Positions 1-10,326 are shown, counted from the first letter of the stretch. The stretch: 64,000 nucleotides of DNA from Spirogloea muscicola (GCA_009602725.1 WELB01000028.1:166598-230597), one strand, 5' to 3'. The notes: a model not told the origin generated them from the sequence alone. Numbers and translations are program-made.

Positions 1-2
1 CG

Positions 3-1346
3 CCGCAGCAGCCACAGCCGGCGCGGCTGCGGCGGCCGAGGGCGGAGGAGGTGTGGGCCTGGCTGGCGGCGGAGGCGGCCGATGACGGCCGCCGCGGCGC
101 CGGCGTCGACGAGCTCCTGGCGGCCTACGAGCGCGAGCACGGAGTACAGCTGCCCGAGGACTTCCGGGGGGCCTGGCTCGCCAGCTTCCGCGACGCCGTG
201 GAGGACCGCCGCGAGCGAGCTCCCTCGTCCGAGCGGCACTCAGACCGGGACGGCCGTGGCGGTCGCGGCGACCGTGGCGGCCGTAGCGGCGGTGGCGGAG
301 GACGAGGCGGCAGCGGCGGCGGACGCGGCGGTGGCGGCGGTCGCGGCGGCCGCGGCGGGCGAGGGCGGGACTCGCTAGGCAACAAGAAGGGCGGCTCTGG
401 CCATGCTGCGCAAGCCGCCGCCTGGCCGGCGCCGCCGGCGAGCTCGGCTCAGGTGAAGGCCATGACGGGCCTCGGGCGGTGGCTGGCACGGCTGATGGCC
501 AAGCCGCACCCCGCCGACGGCTACGACCCCGTCAAGCTGGGCAAGCTGTACGAGCAGGACACCGACTGCCGGTTCGACCACAGGTGGCTCGGCTTCCAGA
601 AGCCTCAGGAGGTCTTCGCCCAGTTCCCCAGGGTGCTCACCTTCTGGAAGTTTCCTGGGGACAAACCATTCCGTTTCTGCTTTCGCATCCTCCCAGCTGC
701 CATCGAGCCACCTCCACCAGCCATGGCCGCTTGGCCCTTCAGTCCAGTCAGTGCGGTCACGTACCCGCCACACACATGGCCGAGCAAGGACTACCTCCGG
801 CACTGCAAGCGGCTCCGGTCCGTGAGCCAGGCGGAGGCGCTGTGCGCGGACGTGTGCTGGTTCCTGGGCACTTCTGTGTTCAGGCCCGGAGCGCCCCGCC
901 AGGAAGTCGATGTCGGCCCCTTGCTCGTGCGCTTCGAGGAGGAGTACTGCTGGAAGACTGACATCGCCACATTCACTGCCGAGCTCAGTTGCTGCCTCAA
1001 AGACTTTGCTCGCTCGCCAGATAACAGCATCTTGAGTCCATCGGCCGTGGCCATTAGCATGACTTCGCCTGGTGGACAGCTTCCAAGCCCAGAATACAAT
1101 GGGGACTTTGATGAACCAAGGGCACGGAGAGACGAAAATGAGCGGATGAGTGCCGTGGATGAGTACCGCGCCGAGCAGCTGAGCCCACTCTGTGGCCATG
1201 CTCCTGAGCTGGGTTCGCCTTCTGCAAGTAGTCCATCTGTGCCGCCAATGGTGCAGCAGCCTCGGGATGTTGACCATGGTCGCCTACATCAGGTGCAAGA
1301 AGCCGGATCCCTCATCGTGATTCGCCCAAGTATCTGTTGCAAGTGA
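3..1346 (+). CDS. 5'-partial RGG-box / LOTUS-like protein, copy 1
   Basis: The frame is open to the window edge, so the true start lies outside; the first in-frame candidate is a GTG, which is not credible for a nuclear gene. What is seen: an N-terminal helical stretch (LLAAYEREHGVQLPEDF), an Arg-Gly-rich run at about residues 68-105, then GLGRWLARLMAK followed by YDPVKLGKLYEQ...WLGFQKPQEVFAQFP...FWKF, and a third stretch (DVGPLLVRFEEEYCW). The last two have the helix order and the L-x-x-x-(F/Y)-x-x-x-x-G...LGF spacing of LOTUS/OST-HTH winged helices, which in other eukaryotes bind RNA or helicases in RNA granules. Together with an RGG box this suggests an RNA-binding protein. Family membership is inference from pattern. 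The paralogue at 5391-8423 aligns through both LOTUS-like blocks, which supports this reading frame as coding. Confidence 0.6.
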   Translation, partial: PQQPQPARLRRPRAEEVWAWLAAEAADDGRRGAGVDELLAAYEREHGVQLPEDFRGAWLASFRDAVEDRRERAPSSERHSDRDGRGGRGDRGGRSGGGGGRGGSGGGRGGGGGRGGRGGRGRDSLGNKKGGSGHAAQAAAWPAPPASSAQVKAMTGLGRWLARLMAKPHPADGYDPVKLGKLYEQDTDCRFDHRWLGFQKPQEVFAQFPRVLTFWKFPGDKPFRFCFRILPAAIEPPPPAMAAWPFSPVSAVTYPPHTWPSKDYLRHCKRLRSVSQAEALCADVCWFLGTSVFRPGAPRQEVDVGPLLVRFEEEYCWKTDIATFTAELSCCLKDFARSPDNSILSPSAVAISMTSPGGQLPSPEYNGDFDEPRARRDENERMSAVDEYRAEQLSPLCGHAPELGSPSASSPSVPPMVQQPRDVDHGRLHQVQEAGSLIVIRPSICCK

Positions 1347-2635
1347 AGGAGGATTGCATAGTCATATTGTGCTCAATCATATCCACGAGCTACAGAGGTA
1401 TACGGCACGATTGAGAGTGCCAGATTAAGTTCCTCACTAGCTGTTGGTGCCGTGCACTCAGCTCCTTCTGCCACTGAAGTAGCACGGTGTCCGACCAATG
1501 TGCAGCCAGCCGCAAGTGATCAAAGTGTTCGACGGACTTGGCCTCTGCCGCTTAAATTGCAGGAGGGCCTGGCGAAAGCAGATGTGCATAGAGATAATCT
1601 TATGACGACTTCTGTCGACGTTGGCGCCCGCAAGAGGAGCTCTCAGGAAGCCTTGGAGGGAAATGAGAAGCTGGCAGGTGCCTCGAAGAGGCCCAAGACG
1701 CTTGAAGTGAGCAGGGATGTGCCTGACTCCAGCGCCGCTCAATTTCAGCAATCGTTGCTGGAACAACCTGCATCTCCATTGGTCGAGCAAAAGCCTTCTG
1801 GAGGGGTTGAGACCAGGAAAGACTACAAGATACCCCAATCTATCAGGCTACATCAAGTAAACAAGCTTCCTCACTGTCAATGTGAAGTATGCCCTTGCTT
1901 GTTTGGGAGAGCATGCAAAGTCAAGGTCAGGTATTTGCTGTTTCCGTGTGAATAAGTGGCAAGTTGGCCTTGGAAAGCGGCCTCGGTGGTTGTACAAATC
2001 AGGATATGCCGAGGCGGTAGTAGCTAGGTGTCAAAGCACGGCTGCAGCTCTCATTAGTCGTGCTTCATTCATACATGAGCATCTACTTGCTACGGGGTTG
2101 CACATATATCTATAGCAAGGTGGTCAATTTGTCGAACTTTTTGCAAGCCTAACTGCTCCCAGCAATCTAATTGCCAATTGGAACCTTGGTCAAGTCTAGG
2201 AGACCTGCAAGTGGATTGTCTGCAAGTGTTGCCCTGCTACTCTTACAATGTCTATTGTATGCTTGAAGGAGGACGTGCTGGCAATCAAGGGTGTACAGTC
2301 CAGCAAGGTTGGCTCACATGGAGGGCAACTGCAAGGGATGAAAGCAGTGGATGCTCAGCTTACACAGCAGAGGGTTCTGCTGCAAGCAAGTGAAGACCAC
2401 GTCGATGGGCAAATGATTGAAGCAATGGTAGCTGAGCAAGATCCAGCGGATGGAGGGGTCGCTGATGATGAGCCAGCTCTTGACGCTCTTGATCAGGAGG
2501 TTAGAAGGGCGGAGTTGCAAGCTTTGGAAGGACGAGCTAGACTGGCAATGTTGAAGCTTAAGCAGCACGTACGGTACAAAGCTGTATGAAGAGTTACAGC
2601 AGGTAATTGGGGATATCAAGACTTACAACGAATGA
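1320..2635 (+). pseudogene. Frame-broken 3' part of RGG/LOTUS-like copy 1
   Basis: Downstream of 1320 the similarity to copy 2 continues but changes frame. KYLLQVKED at about 1329 (copy 2: TEVLLPVKQE) is one frame away from the upstream ORF. The block KRSSQEALE...SKRPKTLEV...DVPDSS (1630-1735) matches copy 2 KRSLALVSE...KKPKISDAGVPDS. The coiled-coil tail (LDQEVRRAELQAL, 2490-2530) then loses about 5 nt relative to copy 2 near 2570, and GTKLYEELQQVIGDIK resumes in another frame, ending in TGA at 2633-2635. Two frame changes with no obvious splice sites to explain them suggest a decaying gene. Undetected introns or base errors are the alternative. Confidence 0.5.
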
Positions 2636-2789
2636 GCTTCCATCTATCTGTTTAGAGTTGAGTCTTGACAAACAAATGAACACTACATCAAGACATCTAC
2701 CCTTGCAAGATGGGAGCTTGGTATAGTCGACCCCTGCTTGGCAAGTGGACGGACTGTCATAGGTCCATAAATGTTGCCCCTGTGAGGTG

Positions 2790-3060
2790 CTTGGCTGCGC
2801 AGTGATAGTTAAGTAGTATTGCTGTAATCAGAAGTCCTGTTTATCATGCTCGTAGTAAGCATATAGAGATTCAACAATACTTCATCAGAGAAAAGGTAGA
2901 CAAAGGAGTCATCAAATTGCAATACTGTAGTATAACAGATGTGACTGCAGATAATCCGACCAAGGGCTTGCCTAAGCCCAAGTATGATAGATGTAGAAGT
3001 TTACTAGGTCTGGCTGATCCCATTTCAAGTGGGAGTGTAGAATGTGGTGATACGATGAAC
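2790..3060 (+). mobile_element. Ty1/copia-type LTR retrotransposon fossil, RNase H end and start of the 3' LTR
   Basis: The translated stretch from about 2834 carries HARSKHIEIQQYFIREKV, then IKLQYCSITDVTADNPTKG and LPKPKYDRCRSLLGL. This is the characteristic C-terminal RNase H end of copia polyproteins. A purine-rich stretch (AAGTGGGAG) is followed at about 3041 by TGTAGAATGTGG, a plausible LTR start. The element is a broken 3' fragment; no upstream pol region is present. It lies directly behind RGG/LOTUS copy 1, so it entered the spacer between the two paralogues. The age cannot be given, because no second LTR is available for comparison. The LTR may extend to roughly 3500, where TATAAAA-like boxes occur (3400, 3500), but I could not fix its end. 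Confidence 0.8.
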
Positions 3061-3699
3061 CAGGGAAATATTTAAGCAGCCCAGTTAGCCGAAGGAGCGC
3101 TCCCTGAAAATGTCGATGTTCCGGCACATCTGGCTCATCTTAATTCAAAGGCCACGCGGTGCTTCCGTGCGCCATAGCCATGGCTGCCACTTCCCTTGGG
3201 TGAGGGCGGAGTCTGTGCTAGTCTAACTGCTGTCTGCCGCCATGAGCGAATCTGCGTCTGTGCCGCCGAGACAAGGGCGGTCTGCTGCTCCTGTTGAGAA
3301 TGGCAAATGTCCGATGGAGGACTCTGACTGGAGAAAGCAAGAATCTGAGTGTCGATTACAGCAGACAGGAGCAAGAACAGGAGCAGCTAGACCAAGATAT
3401 CTATAAAAACGGCAAATAGGCTGCCGGCATGCCCATCTCGACTGGAAGCATATCCTCATGTCGTGCATATCCTAGACTTGCCATGTTATCGAGTAGGGTA
3501 TAAAAACGAAGACCCATGCAGCCAGCTGTCAATTGCGGGCTGGTAGTCGGTGATCGCTGCAGCGTAGTCACAGGAGTGCTGCAACTCTCTCAGCTCTGCA
3601 CTTCCTCACTGCGTGGCCAGCAGTGTGGATCGACGCTGAGCACTTGTGCCTTAATACGGAATTGTTGTACGCCTCCGTCACAAACACATCGACCGAGTC
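3061..3699. other. Spacer: probable LTR body, no gene seen
   Basis: No frame here shows protein-like content. The stretch follows the copia LTR start and contains two TATA-like boxes (TCTATAAAAAC near 3400 and GTATAAAAACG near 3500). It is most simply read as the remainder of that LTR plus flanking DNA. Confidence 0.35.
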
Positions 3700-5352
3700 T
3701 TGTGGACGACACAGACGAGACGGACCAGAGGGAGAGGAAGGGCTCGCCCGTTGAGGAGAGGGGCTGGGAAAAGCCAGCCCGAAAAAGAATGAACAAAGTA
3801 CGAGAAGGGGCCAGGGGAAGCACGAAAGAAAAACAAGCACTAAAAGATACTCAGCAGCTACGAAGCACTCAGTAACCCCTGCTAAGCAGCCTCAGGTCAG
3901 AGAATCTTGGCTCCTGGAAGCGGGTCACCTGGGCAGAGCCAGAGGCAGCAGCGAGGGCTCTTCCAGCACGCAGGTGCAGCGCGCGGGCCGTAGACCGCTG
4001 CAGCGAAACGGCCAAGCGCATGCGGGACACCTGCGCTAGCGACCCGGCTGCATGAAAGTCCACCGGCTCCCCATGGAAGCGGCGGACGATGGCGTGACGT
4101 GAGAGCTGGTTGAGCAGCTCGAGCCACCGAGCGCGCCCAACGCCCCGTGCGTGTCGATGGCGAGCGGGCAGGACTCGTCTTCCCGCGGGTGATCTGCGTA
4201 CTTGAGCTCCTTGGCCAGTTACCCAGTTAATAGGACATTTGTAAGGCTAGAATTGGCCTCCCTTTTGTTTTCATGCGCACCGCGCGCCTTCTCTCTTGGC
4301 CGGAAGCGCCCGCTCCACTTGCTGCTGTCTCAGTCCTCAGCACTCCGGCTCCTTCAGACCTTGTCCATTCCTTTGGGCTGGCCTCTCCCAGCCACCAGTT
4401 AATCTGGCCGCGCTTGCTTTCTTGGCCCGAGCGGCGCAGAAGAAGTGGCTCTCCCAATGGGGGCAAGGGCTGTGAGAAGCCAGCCCGAAAAGAATTGACA
4501 AGGTTCGAAGGGGCCAAAGTACGAGCTAAGCAGCGACTTCGGGGCCTGAAGAGGCTATGGCAGGACGGGGGAGGATGGACCACTCAGTAGTTACGAGTGA
4601 GGAGCCTCCGACAGACAAGCTGCCGAAAAACTATCCCCCTGACGAAAGCCGGAGGCCGCAGCGAGAGCACGGCCAGCACGCAGATGCAAGGCGTGGGCCA
4701 TGGACAGCTGAAGGGAGACGGACAATCGCATACGATATACCTGAGCCCACGAGCCAGCGGCGTTGAAGTCAGCCGGCTCACCGCGCCTGCGGGGCACAGC
4801 GCGCCGTGCAAGAAAGAAAGAAGTGGCTCTCCCAATGGGGGCAAGGGCTGTGAGAAGCCAGCCCGAAAAGAATTGACAAGGTTCGAAGGGGCCAAACAAG
4901 CGCGCCGTGCAAGCCTGGCCAGCAGGTCGAGCCAGTGGGACCCGAGAGCCCCGTGCACGTCCACAGCCAGGGGGACGAACTCATCGGCAGCCGGGTGGTC
5001 GGCGTGTTGTTGGGCTGGCTTTGCCAGCCCCTCTTCTCTATGGGCGCGCACTTCTCTCCGTTTGGCGCAGGCTACCGCATACCCAGCCTTAGAGGCATAC
5101 TGGGCGGGGCGTGAGTGGGCACCACGTCAAGGAAGAGGGAGAGGAAGACTCTTCCGGTAGAGGGCGATGGCCGTGGTTGGCCAGCCCAGAAAGACAACGA
5201 ACAAAGTTTGGAGACTAGTTTTCTCCGACCGGCGGTTGCTCAACTGGGGATGTTGAGATTCCAGTGGCCACTTCGGTCGCTGTGCGCTTTAGCGCCTCTT
5301 GGCCCCTTCGTACTCAGTTCATTCTTTTGTGCTGGCCGATCACGGCCATCGC
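3700..5352. mobile_element. Repeat island 1: LINE 3' fragments with nested hairpin elements
   Basis: Minus-strand LINE 3' ends lie at about 3700-4190 and 4437-5010. In the first, the coding remnant reads DHPREDESCPLAIDTHGALG, then a frame change, then AAGSLAQVSRMRLAVSLQRS, RAGRALAAASG and SDLRLLSRGY-stop, followed by a 3' UTR holding the hairpin core (3750-3826). The second has the same order with PLAVDVHGALG and is interrupted by a later 86-nt hairpin element (4798-4913). A plus-strand module ending in CACCGCGCGCCTTCTCT lies at 4209-4305. Further cores lie at 4345-4425 (+), 5008-5062 (+), 5140-5210 (-) and 5297-5352 (+). This is a patchwork of independent 5'-truncated insertions. No host gene is seen. 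Confidence 0.7.
4798..4913 (-). mobile_element. 86-nt SINE-like hairpin element with a 15-bp target-site duplication
   Basis: AGCGCGCCGTGCAAG occurs at 4798-4812 and again, perfectly, at 4899-4913. It brackets an 86-nt insert (4813-4898). Read on the minus strand, the insert starts near TTTGGCCCCTTCGAACC, contains the hairpin GGGCTG-(8 nt)-CAGCCC and ends GAGCCACTTCTTTCTTT. A 15-bp direct duplication with a T/C-rich end is typical of target-primed retroposition, not of cut-and-paste transposition. The insert lies inside the coding remnant of a LINE copy, so it is younger than that copy. Confidence 0.8.
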
Positions 5353-5445
5353 CCGTCGCTCAGCCTGTGGCTCCGTCATGAACACCGTCCATGCATCTGG
5401 CTGGCTTTCACAGACGCTCCTTTAATGTCAGCAGCCGCTTTTCTT
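5353..5445 (+). repeat. About 90-bp 5'-leader repeat, copy A
   Basis: The stretch AGCCTGTGGCTCCGTCATGA...GCATCTGGCTGGCTTTCACA...AGCAGCCGCTT is repeated at 18452-18540 on the other strand with only scattered differences. Both copies sit immediately before the GC-rich start of a gene, in the gene's sense direction. The hairpin GGCTGGCTTTCACAGCC, perfect in the other copy, links the module to the hairpin elements of the islands. Here the module contains the first ATG (5391) of the RGG/LOTUS copy 2 reading frame. Confidence 0.75.
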
Positions 5446-5842
5446 CACTGGAAGAGCCTTTCGCCCCTGGCAGCCAGTCGCCGCCTCCGCCTCCGGCGGC
5501 GGCGGCGGCGGCGCAGGATGGCGAGCCACCCCTGGGGCTTCAACTGGCGTCCGGGCAGCCTTTCGGCAGCTCCGCATCTGGTGACTGTGGCGGCGGCGGC
5601 GGTGGAAGCGGCAGCGGCGGCTCCAGCGCCGCCGCCGCACGTCCCTGCCANGAGGATTTGCTCAGGCTCCTGGCGCCCGCCGCGCTCGGTGGTGCCGGCC
5701 ATGGCGCCGGCGCCGAGGAGAAGCCGGCGGCTCACGAGCAGGCGCGCAGCGACCGGCTCTCCAACGACGTGCGGCACCGCTTGCCCACTATCGTCGTGCC
5801 TGCCAGCGAGGGGTCCACGTCTGCAGCTGCGAGCTCCGCCGC

Positions 5843-5873
<31 letters not shown>

Positions 5874-8423
5874 ATGGCCCCGTGGAAGCAGCCGGCGCGA
5901 GCAGAGGCAGGCCGAGCAGCGGCCAAGTACGCCCCCGCCGAGCGCCCCAAGCCGCGGCGCAGCCTGTCGCCGAGGCTGCCGCCGGCCAGCTCGGAGCAGG
6001 TGAAGGTCATGGCCGGCATCGGGCGGTGGCTGGCGCGGCTCATGGCCGCGCGCGCGGCGGCGGCGGGCTACGAGAACTCGGGCGTGCGGCACCTGTTTGA
6101 GAGGGAGACGGGGCGCGCGATCGACCTCAAGATGCTCGGATTTGCGCAGCTAACCGCTCTATTTGCCAAGTTTGACTGCGTTTTGACCATCTGGCACTTC
6201 CCCAAGGGCTCGCCCTGCCGCCTCTTCCCCCCCAACGTGAAACCGCCGCCGGAGGCCCGTAGACACGCCCCGTTCGAGGGCGGCTGCTTCGTCGACTACC
6301 CCCCGGCCGTGTTCCCGTCCGAGGAATACCTCCAGCACTGCCGGAGGTACCGGGACGCCTCCAAGATGGTGGCGCTGCTGGCGGACTTCCACTACTTTCT
6401 GGACAAAGTGCTGGAAGGTCCCGAGGCTCGGGATGGGCTGTTTGTCGAGTCGCTGCTGGAGCGATTCGGCGCAAACTACTGTTGGAGGGTGGACGACAGG
6501 CAGGGGCCTGCTCACAGGGCCCACCTGTATGACTGCGTCAGAGCGAGGGCCTGCTTGACGGACTCTGGGTATGTGTATCAGCGCCCGTCAGCTGCGGCTG
6601 GCGAGGTTTGCACGTCCATGCAGACGACTGCAACGCCCTCCGACAACCATCCGGACACGGATGACGCATGCGCAAAGAGGCATCCGCATCCCCGTGCCGA
6701 AGTGGCTGGTGATTGCCCTCAAGGCGTAGCTCCTGGTTGGACGCTCGACGTGCCTCCACGTCACGACGACGCAGGCAGTCACCAGTATGAGGCGCAGAGT
6801 TCAGGTGCTGGCACTTTGGCTTCGCAAGTGGCCTCACCCTCTGCAAGTAGCCAATCTCTGTCGCTAGCAGCATGGCAGCCGCAGCAGGCTGCTGAAAGCA
6901 GGCCGTTACCTGCGACACTTGGAGCAGCTCACTCCATGCTTGACGCAAAGAGGACAGAAGTCCTGTTGCCCGTCAAGCAGGAGAATGACGCGCCAAGCAG
7001 GGCGCAGCCCCGTCCAGCTTCTCAACAGGCTTCTCGTGAGAAGCTGGACGTTGTTGTGAGCAGAGATGCAGCTCAATCAGCGGACATGGGCACTGGTCAG
7101 CCGGTGCCCATCAATACCTCGCAAGTGGCTGTTGCAGTTGCAGGAACTGCAGTGGAGGCTCAGATTAAGACGGGAGGGGACAGTGTGCAGCCTGGTGAGA
7201 CCTTTTCGTCTGTGTTGGGTGCAAGGCGTGTGCTGCCCAAGTCAGAGATCCCGGAGGAGCAGCTAGAAGGGCATGGAGTTTTTCTGGCAGGGACCGGCAC
7301 TCCTGTAGCTCGGGCAGAGAACAAACGAAGCTTGGCTTTGGTATCAGAGGAGGATATGGAGCTGGAAGATCCAGTGAAGAAGCCCAAGATATCAGATGCA
7401 GGTGTGCCAGATTCCATACCACTCCTGGATAATGTGCCGGCTGAAGATGCCACTTTGGCGCAGAGTTCTGACAAGCTGCATGCACAAGAAGACAGTCATC
7501 AAGTCACTATCGCCGAAGAGGTGTGGCCAGTTTGATTTCTGCATTCAGCTGCCTGCGCTTCTTGATCAGTGGTTGAACGTTGGGTGTGATGAGGAATTTG
7601 TCATAGCCTAGATTGCAAGTCTCTATCAACACTGAGTAGAGGGACAGTACTGGCTCATCAGCCAAGCAATTTTGTGCTATTTTACAACTGCATGTGTCAT
7701 GTAGCTTGTGGGCACTGCATTTCTGAGTGGGGGGCACGAGGGTGGGGGGGGTGGAAGGAGGAGGGAGGTGCAGGTTTGGGGGAGAGGGCGCTGGGCTGGA
7801 CAGGGGCTGGGCAAGCTGGTACCGCAGCCTCTAACCTACTAGCAATCATGCCACTAGTTTGCCCTGTAGCACACGAAAGTCTAGTTGGACCTGCAGCTTA
7901 GCTGTACATAGAAGAGAATTTAGTCCACAAGTTTGTGTCATGTGCAATGGTCGTCGGATGTTTTTGGAGCATTCTTCTTGCCATTGTCATCCATTTCAAC
8001 ATGCTTTTGATTATTCTCTGCTTGCAGGACAAGGGCACTGCCAAAGCACAGGTCACTCCAGCCAGTCAGGCCGCAGTGCAGGTGGAGAGAAGTACAATTG
8101 CAGACTTGCCCCAGACTGGCTCACAGCAAGTAGAGGAGATGGTGCTGCACGGCAGTCGGGCCGCTTTGCCAGCAAAAGTGTCAGATGTAGCTGAGCTACA
8201 TACAAGAGCTTCTGCAAGAGCTGATGCAGAGCAGGAAGCTGACGACTTGTGTCAGGAGGTTGCAAAAGCAGAGTTGCAAGCACTTCTGCAACTAGGAAAG
8301 GTGGCATTGTTGAAGCTCAGAGTGCATGAGCGCCAGGGCCAAAAGTTGTATGCTGAGTTGGAGCAGATTATGGCTGACATTAAGGTACATGGCCATAAGG
8401 TGAGCAGGTTGTCGCTGCCTTGA
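5391..8423 (+). CDS. LOTUS-like protein with Gly/Ala-rich N-terminus and coiled-coil C-terminus, copy 2
   Basis: Two exons: 5391-7520 and 8028-8423. The intron runs from GTGTGG to CTTGCAG in phase 0 and gives about 841 residues. The N-terminus is low-complexity (Pro, Ala and Gly runs; one n at 5651). Then GIGRWLARLMAA, HLFERETGRAIDLKMLGF...LFAKFDCVLTIWHF and YPPAVFPSEEYLQHC...ESLLERFGANYCWRV match the LOTUS-like blocks of copy 1. A long Ser/Gln-rich linker carries a basic KKPK. The C-terminus (VAKAELQALLQLGKVALLK...GQKLYAELEQIMADIK) should form a coiled coil. The first ATG lies inside a repeat; the next in-frame ATG is at 5874. A good donor (GTGAGC at about 8400) could add further exons. RNA-granule binding is inferred; no catalytic motif is seen. 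Confidence 0.7.
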
Positions 8424-9445
8424 CCATTCCGCTTGGATCTACACGCAGCTGATTGTGCTTTCCTTGTATAGCATGGCTGACGTCAAGGTTCATAGTCAGA
8501 TGGTTAGCAGGTTGACGATACCTTGAATATATAGCTGTAGAAACAGATTGTATGTCAAGCTTTCTTGATGTGAAAGCATTTTTATGTAGGTCATTAAGTT
8601 CGTTGCAAGATTGTATCATGTAATGTCACATACTAGCAGCACTGGGACTGGTATTAGACATTGCGGCTTTGGTCTGACAAGCTTGTCCTTGTTGTTACTT
8701 CCGCAGCATCTGCCTTCATGGGATGATGATTTAGCCGGTAGTGGTGCAGCGCGGTCACATTCCGTGAAGTGAAGATGCAGGGCCTGGAAGGTGATACTGA
8801 GAATCCTCATCATGTAGTAATGGTACACAGCAGCTTATGCTTCTGTCCAGGTCTGTCGGCCCCACGTACAAAATTTGGAAAACGTTGCCGAAGTCATGCA
8901 CAGCACCTAGAGACGAGCCCAGTGCAGCTCTTCCAAGGTGCAACAAAAGCTGCATGCTTGATATATACTTGACATATACTTAATTTTGCTCACAAGTCCT
9001 GGAATTGACTAGCTCTCAAGATGTAAAAGAGTTGCACAGGGCATGTAAATCATAGAAAAGTTTGATGTAGAACTTTGCCCTTAGTATAACACTTATTGGT
9101 GCACATCGGCACAATACTCGTGGCCCGCTCTAGACTCCCAAGACAGTCCCTCCTCCGCATCTCTTCGGCCAACAAAGAACGTCATATGAGTTCAGAGTCA
9201 CGAGGGTGTCAAGATTAGTATTATACAGGGAGCAACCAGTAGCCAGTGATGACTTCAATGGGAGATCAACTGAATAACATGGTAGCCCTTTGAAGCCCTT
9301 TTAAGCAGTGTGTATTAGATATATCCTGCCCTGCATTACCTACTACAGAACCAGAAGCAAGCGCGGCCAGATTAACTGGTGACCAGAGGAATACATAGTC
9401 TGTACGAGTTTGTGGCGGTCTGCATAAAAGGACTAGCTGCTCATT
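8424..9445. other. Spacer without a supported gene
   Basis: This is 3' flank of the LOTUS-like gene and of the minus-strand gene that follows. Short open frames exist, but none shows family features. At 9354-9385 there is a fragment of the hairpin element (AGCGCGGCCAGATTAACTGG). Confidence 0.4.
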
Positions 9446-10259
9446 CTAAGAGCTATCCCTACTGATGGACCCTCCAGATGGGATCCTGGGCTTGGAGGCC
9501 TCACTGTGGCCCTGCACGCCACCGCCTTGCTGGGGCTGCACAGCTGCCGAGTGCGTGGGTCCTTCAGGGTGGTGAATCTGGTCTTTGTCCTGCTCAGTCG
9601 GCACAGTGGGAACCTTCTTGCCAAGACCAAGTCTGTTTATCTTGCCCTCTGGGTCCAGGCGCGAAGCCGTTGGCCGGTACGACAGCAGGAACCACCCTAG
9701 GCCTGCAGGCCGCCAGAGCGGCGCGAGAACTCAATAAAGGTCAAATGCCCTCAAAAGGAAGCAACAGCTAGTGACCAACACCAATACACCGCACTCGTGC
9801 ACTTGGAGCACGTCAGCGCAGTTGAGCGACAATACTAGTGTATTTGTGCTGTTACTGACGACTTTATTGATGGAGAAAGACGTCAATTTGACAGCTTGAC
9901 CCACAACAACACAAAAAGATAGCCACTCGAGGCGCCTCTTGCTTGGCATCACAAAGCTGGACTTCCATTAGTTGGTGGCAGACGGGCTTGCTGTTCGCTT
10001 TTGGGCTCTCTTTAAAGTCTCACCAATTTCAAGAGGCCTTCAAAGTCCTGACTCAGCAAGCTAGCATGCCATCATGACCACGTGAGTCTATGCATCAGAA
10101 CTGCTATCGATTCGGAACGGTTGCCACGGAAAGGCACGCACCCAGAGCAGCCATGCCGGTGACGAAGATGAGGCCCTGGCGGGTCCTCTGGTCCACCCCG
10201 GGCCGCAGGAGCTTGAACGCCGGGCTGCCCTCCCGCTGCAGCGTGTCGTCCCGCGCCAT
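9446..10259 (-). CDS. Small single-pass membrane protein, unknown
   Basis: Two exons on the minus strand, 10259-10142 and 9702-9446, join in phase 1 across an intron with donor GTGCGT and acceptor CCTGCAG, giving 124 residues. The N-terminus (MARDDTLQREGSPAFKLLRP) is soluble. The exon junction falls inside one hydrophobic segment (LIFVTGMAALGLGWFLLSY, about residues 30-48). A conserved-looking tail follows (RPTASRLDPEGKINRLGLG), then a Gln/Ser-rich end. The splice rebuilds the membrane helix exactly, which supports the model. I do not recognise the family; a small organelle or ER membrane protein is possible. The region just upstream contains an n at 10326. Confidence 0.6.
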
Positions 10260-10325
10260 CTCGCGCCGCCGTCGTCGCCTACGAGAGGCGGAGCCGGGGG
10301 GGCCTGCGCCGCGGGCAGCGCGCCT

Positions 10326-10326
10326 N
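10326..10326. other. Single n in GC-rich sequence
   Basis: One of four isolated n characters (5651, 10326, 49305, 56122). All lie in GC-rich 5' regions of genes and probably mark unresolved gaps. Confidence 0.6.

Noticed and set aside
4813-4898. tRNA or tRNA-derived element: tRNA-like length, a GGTTCGAA box and possible pairing of GGCTCT with GGGGCC at the ends.
   Set aside because: The TTCGAA is not flanked by a T-arm stem, no D-arm or 7-nt anticodon loop forms, and related copies do not conserve these pairs.
3700-5352. CRISPR-like array of repeated palindromes.
   Set aside because: Spacing is irregular, copies occur on both strands, and the context is eukaryotic with target duplications.
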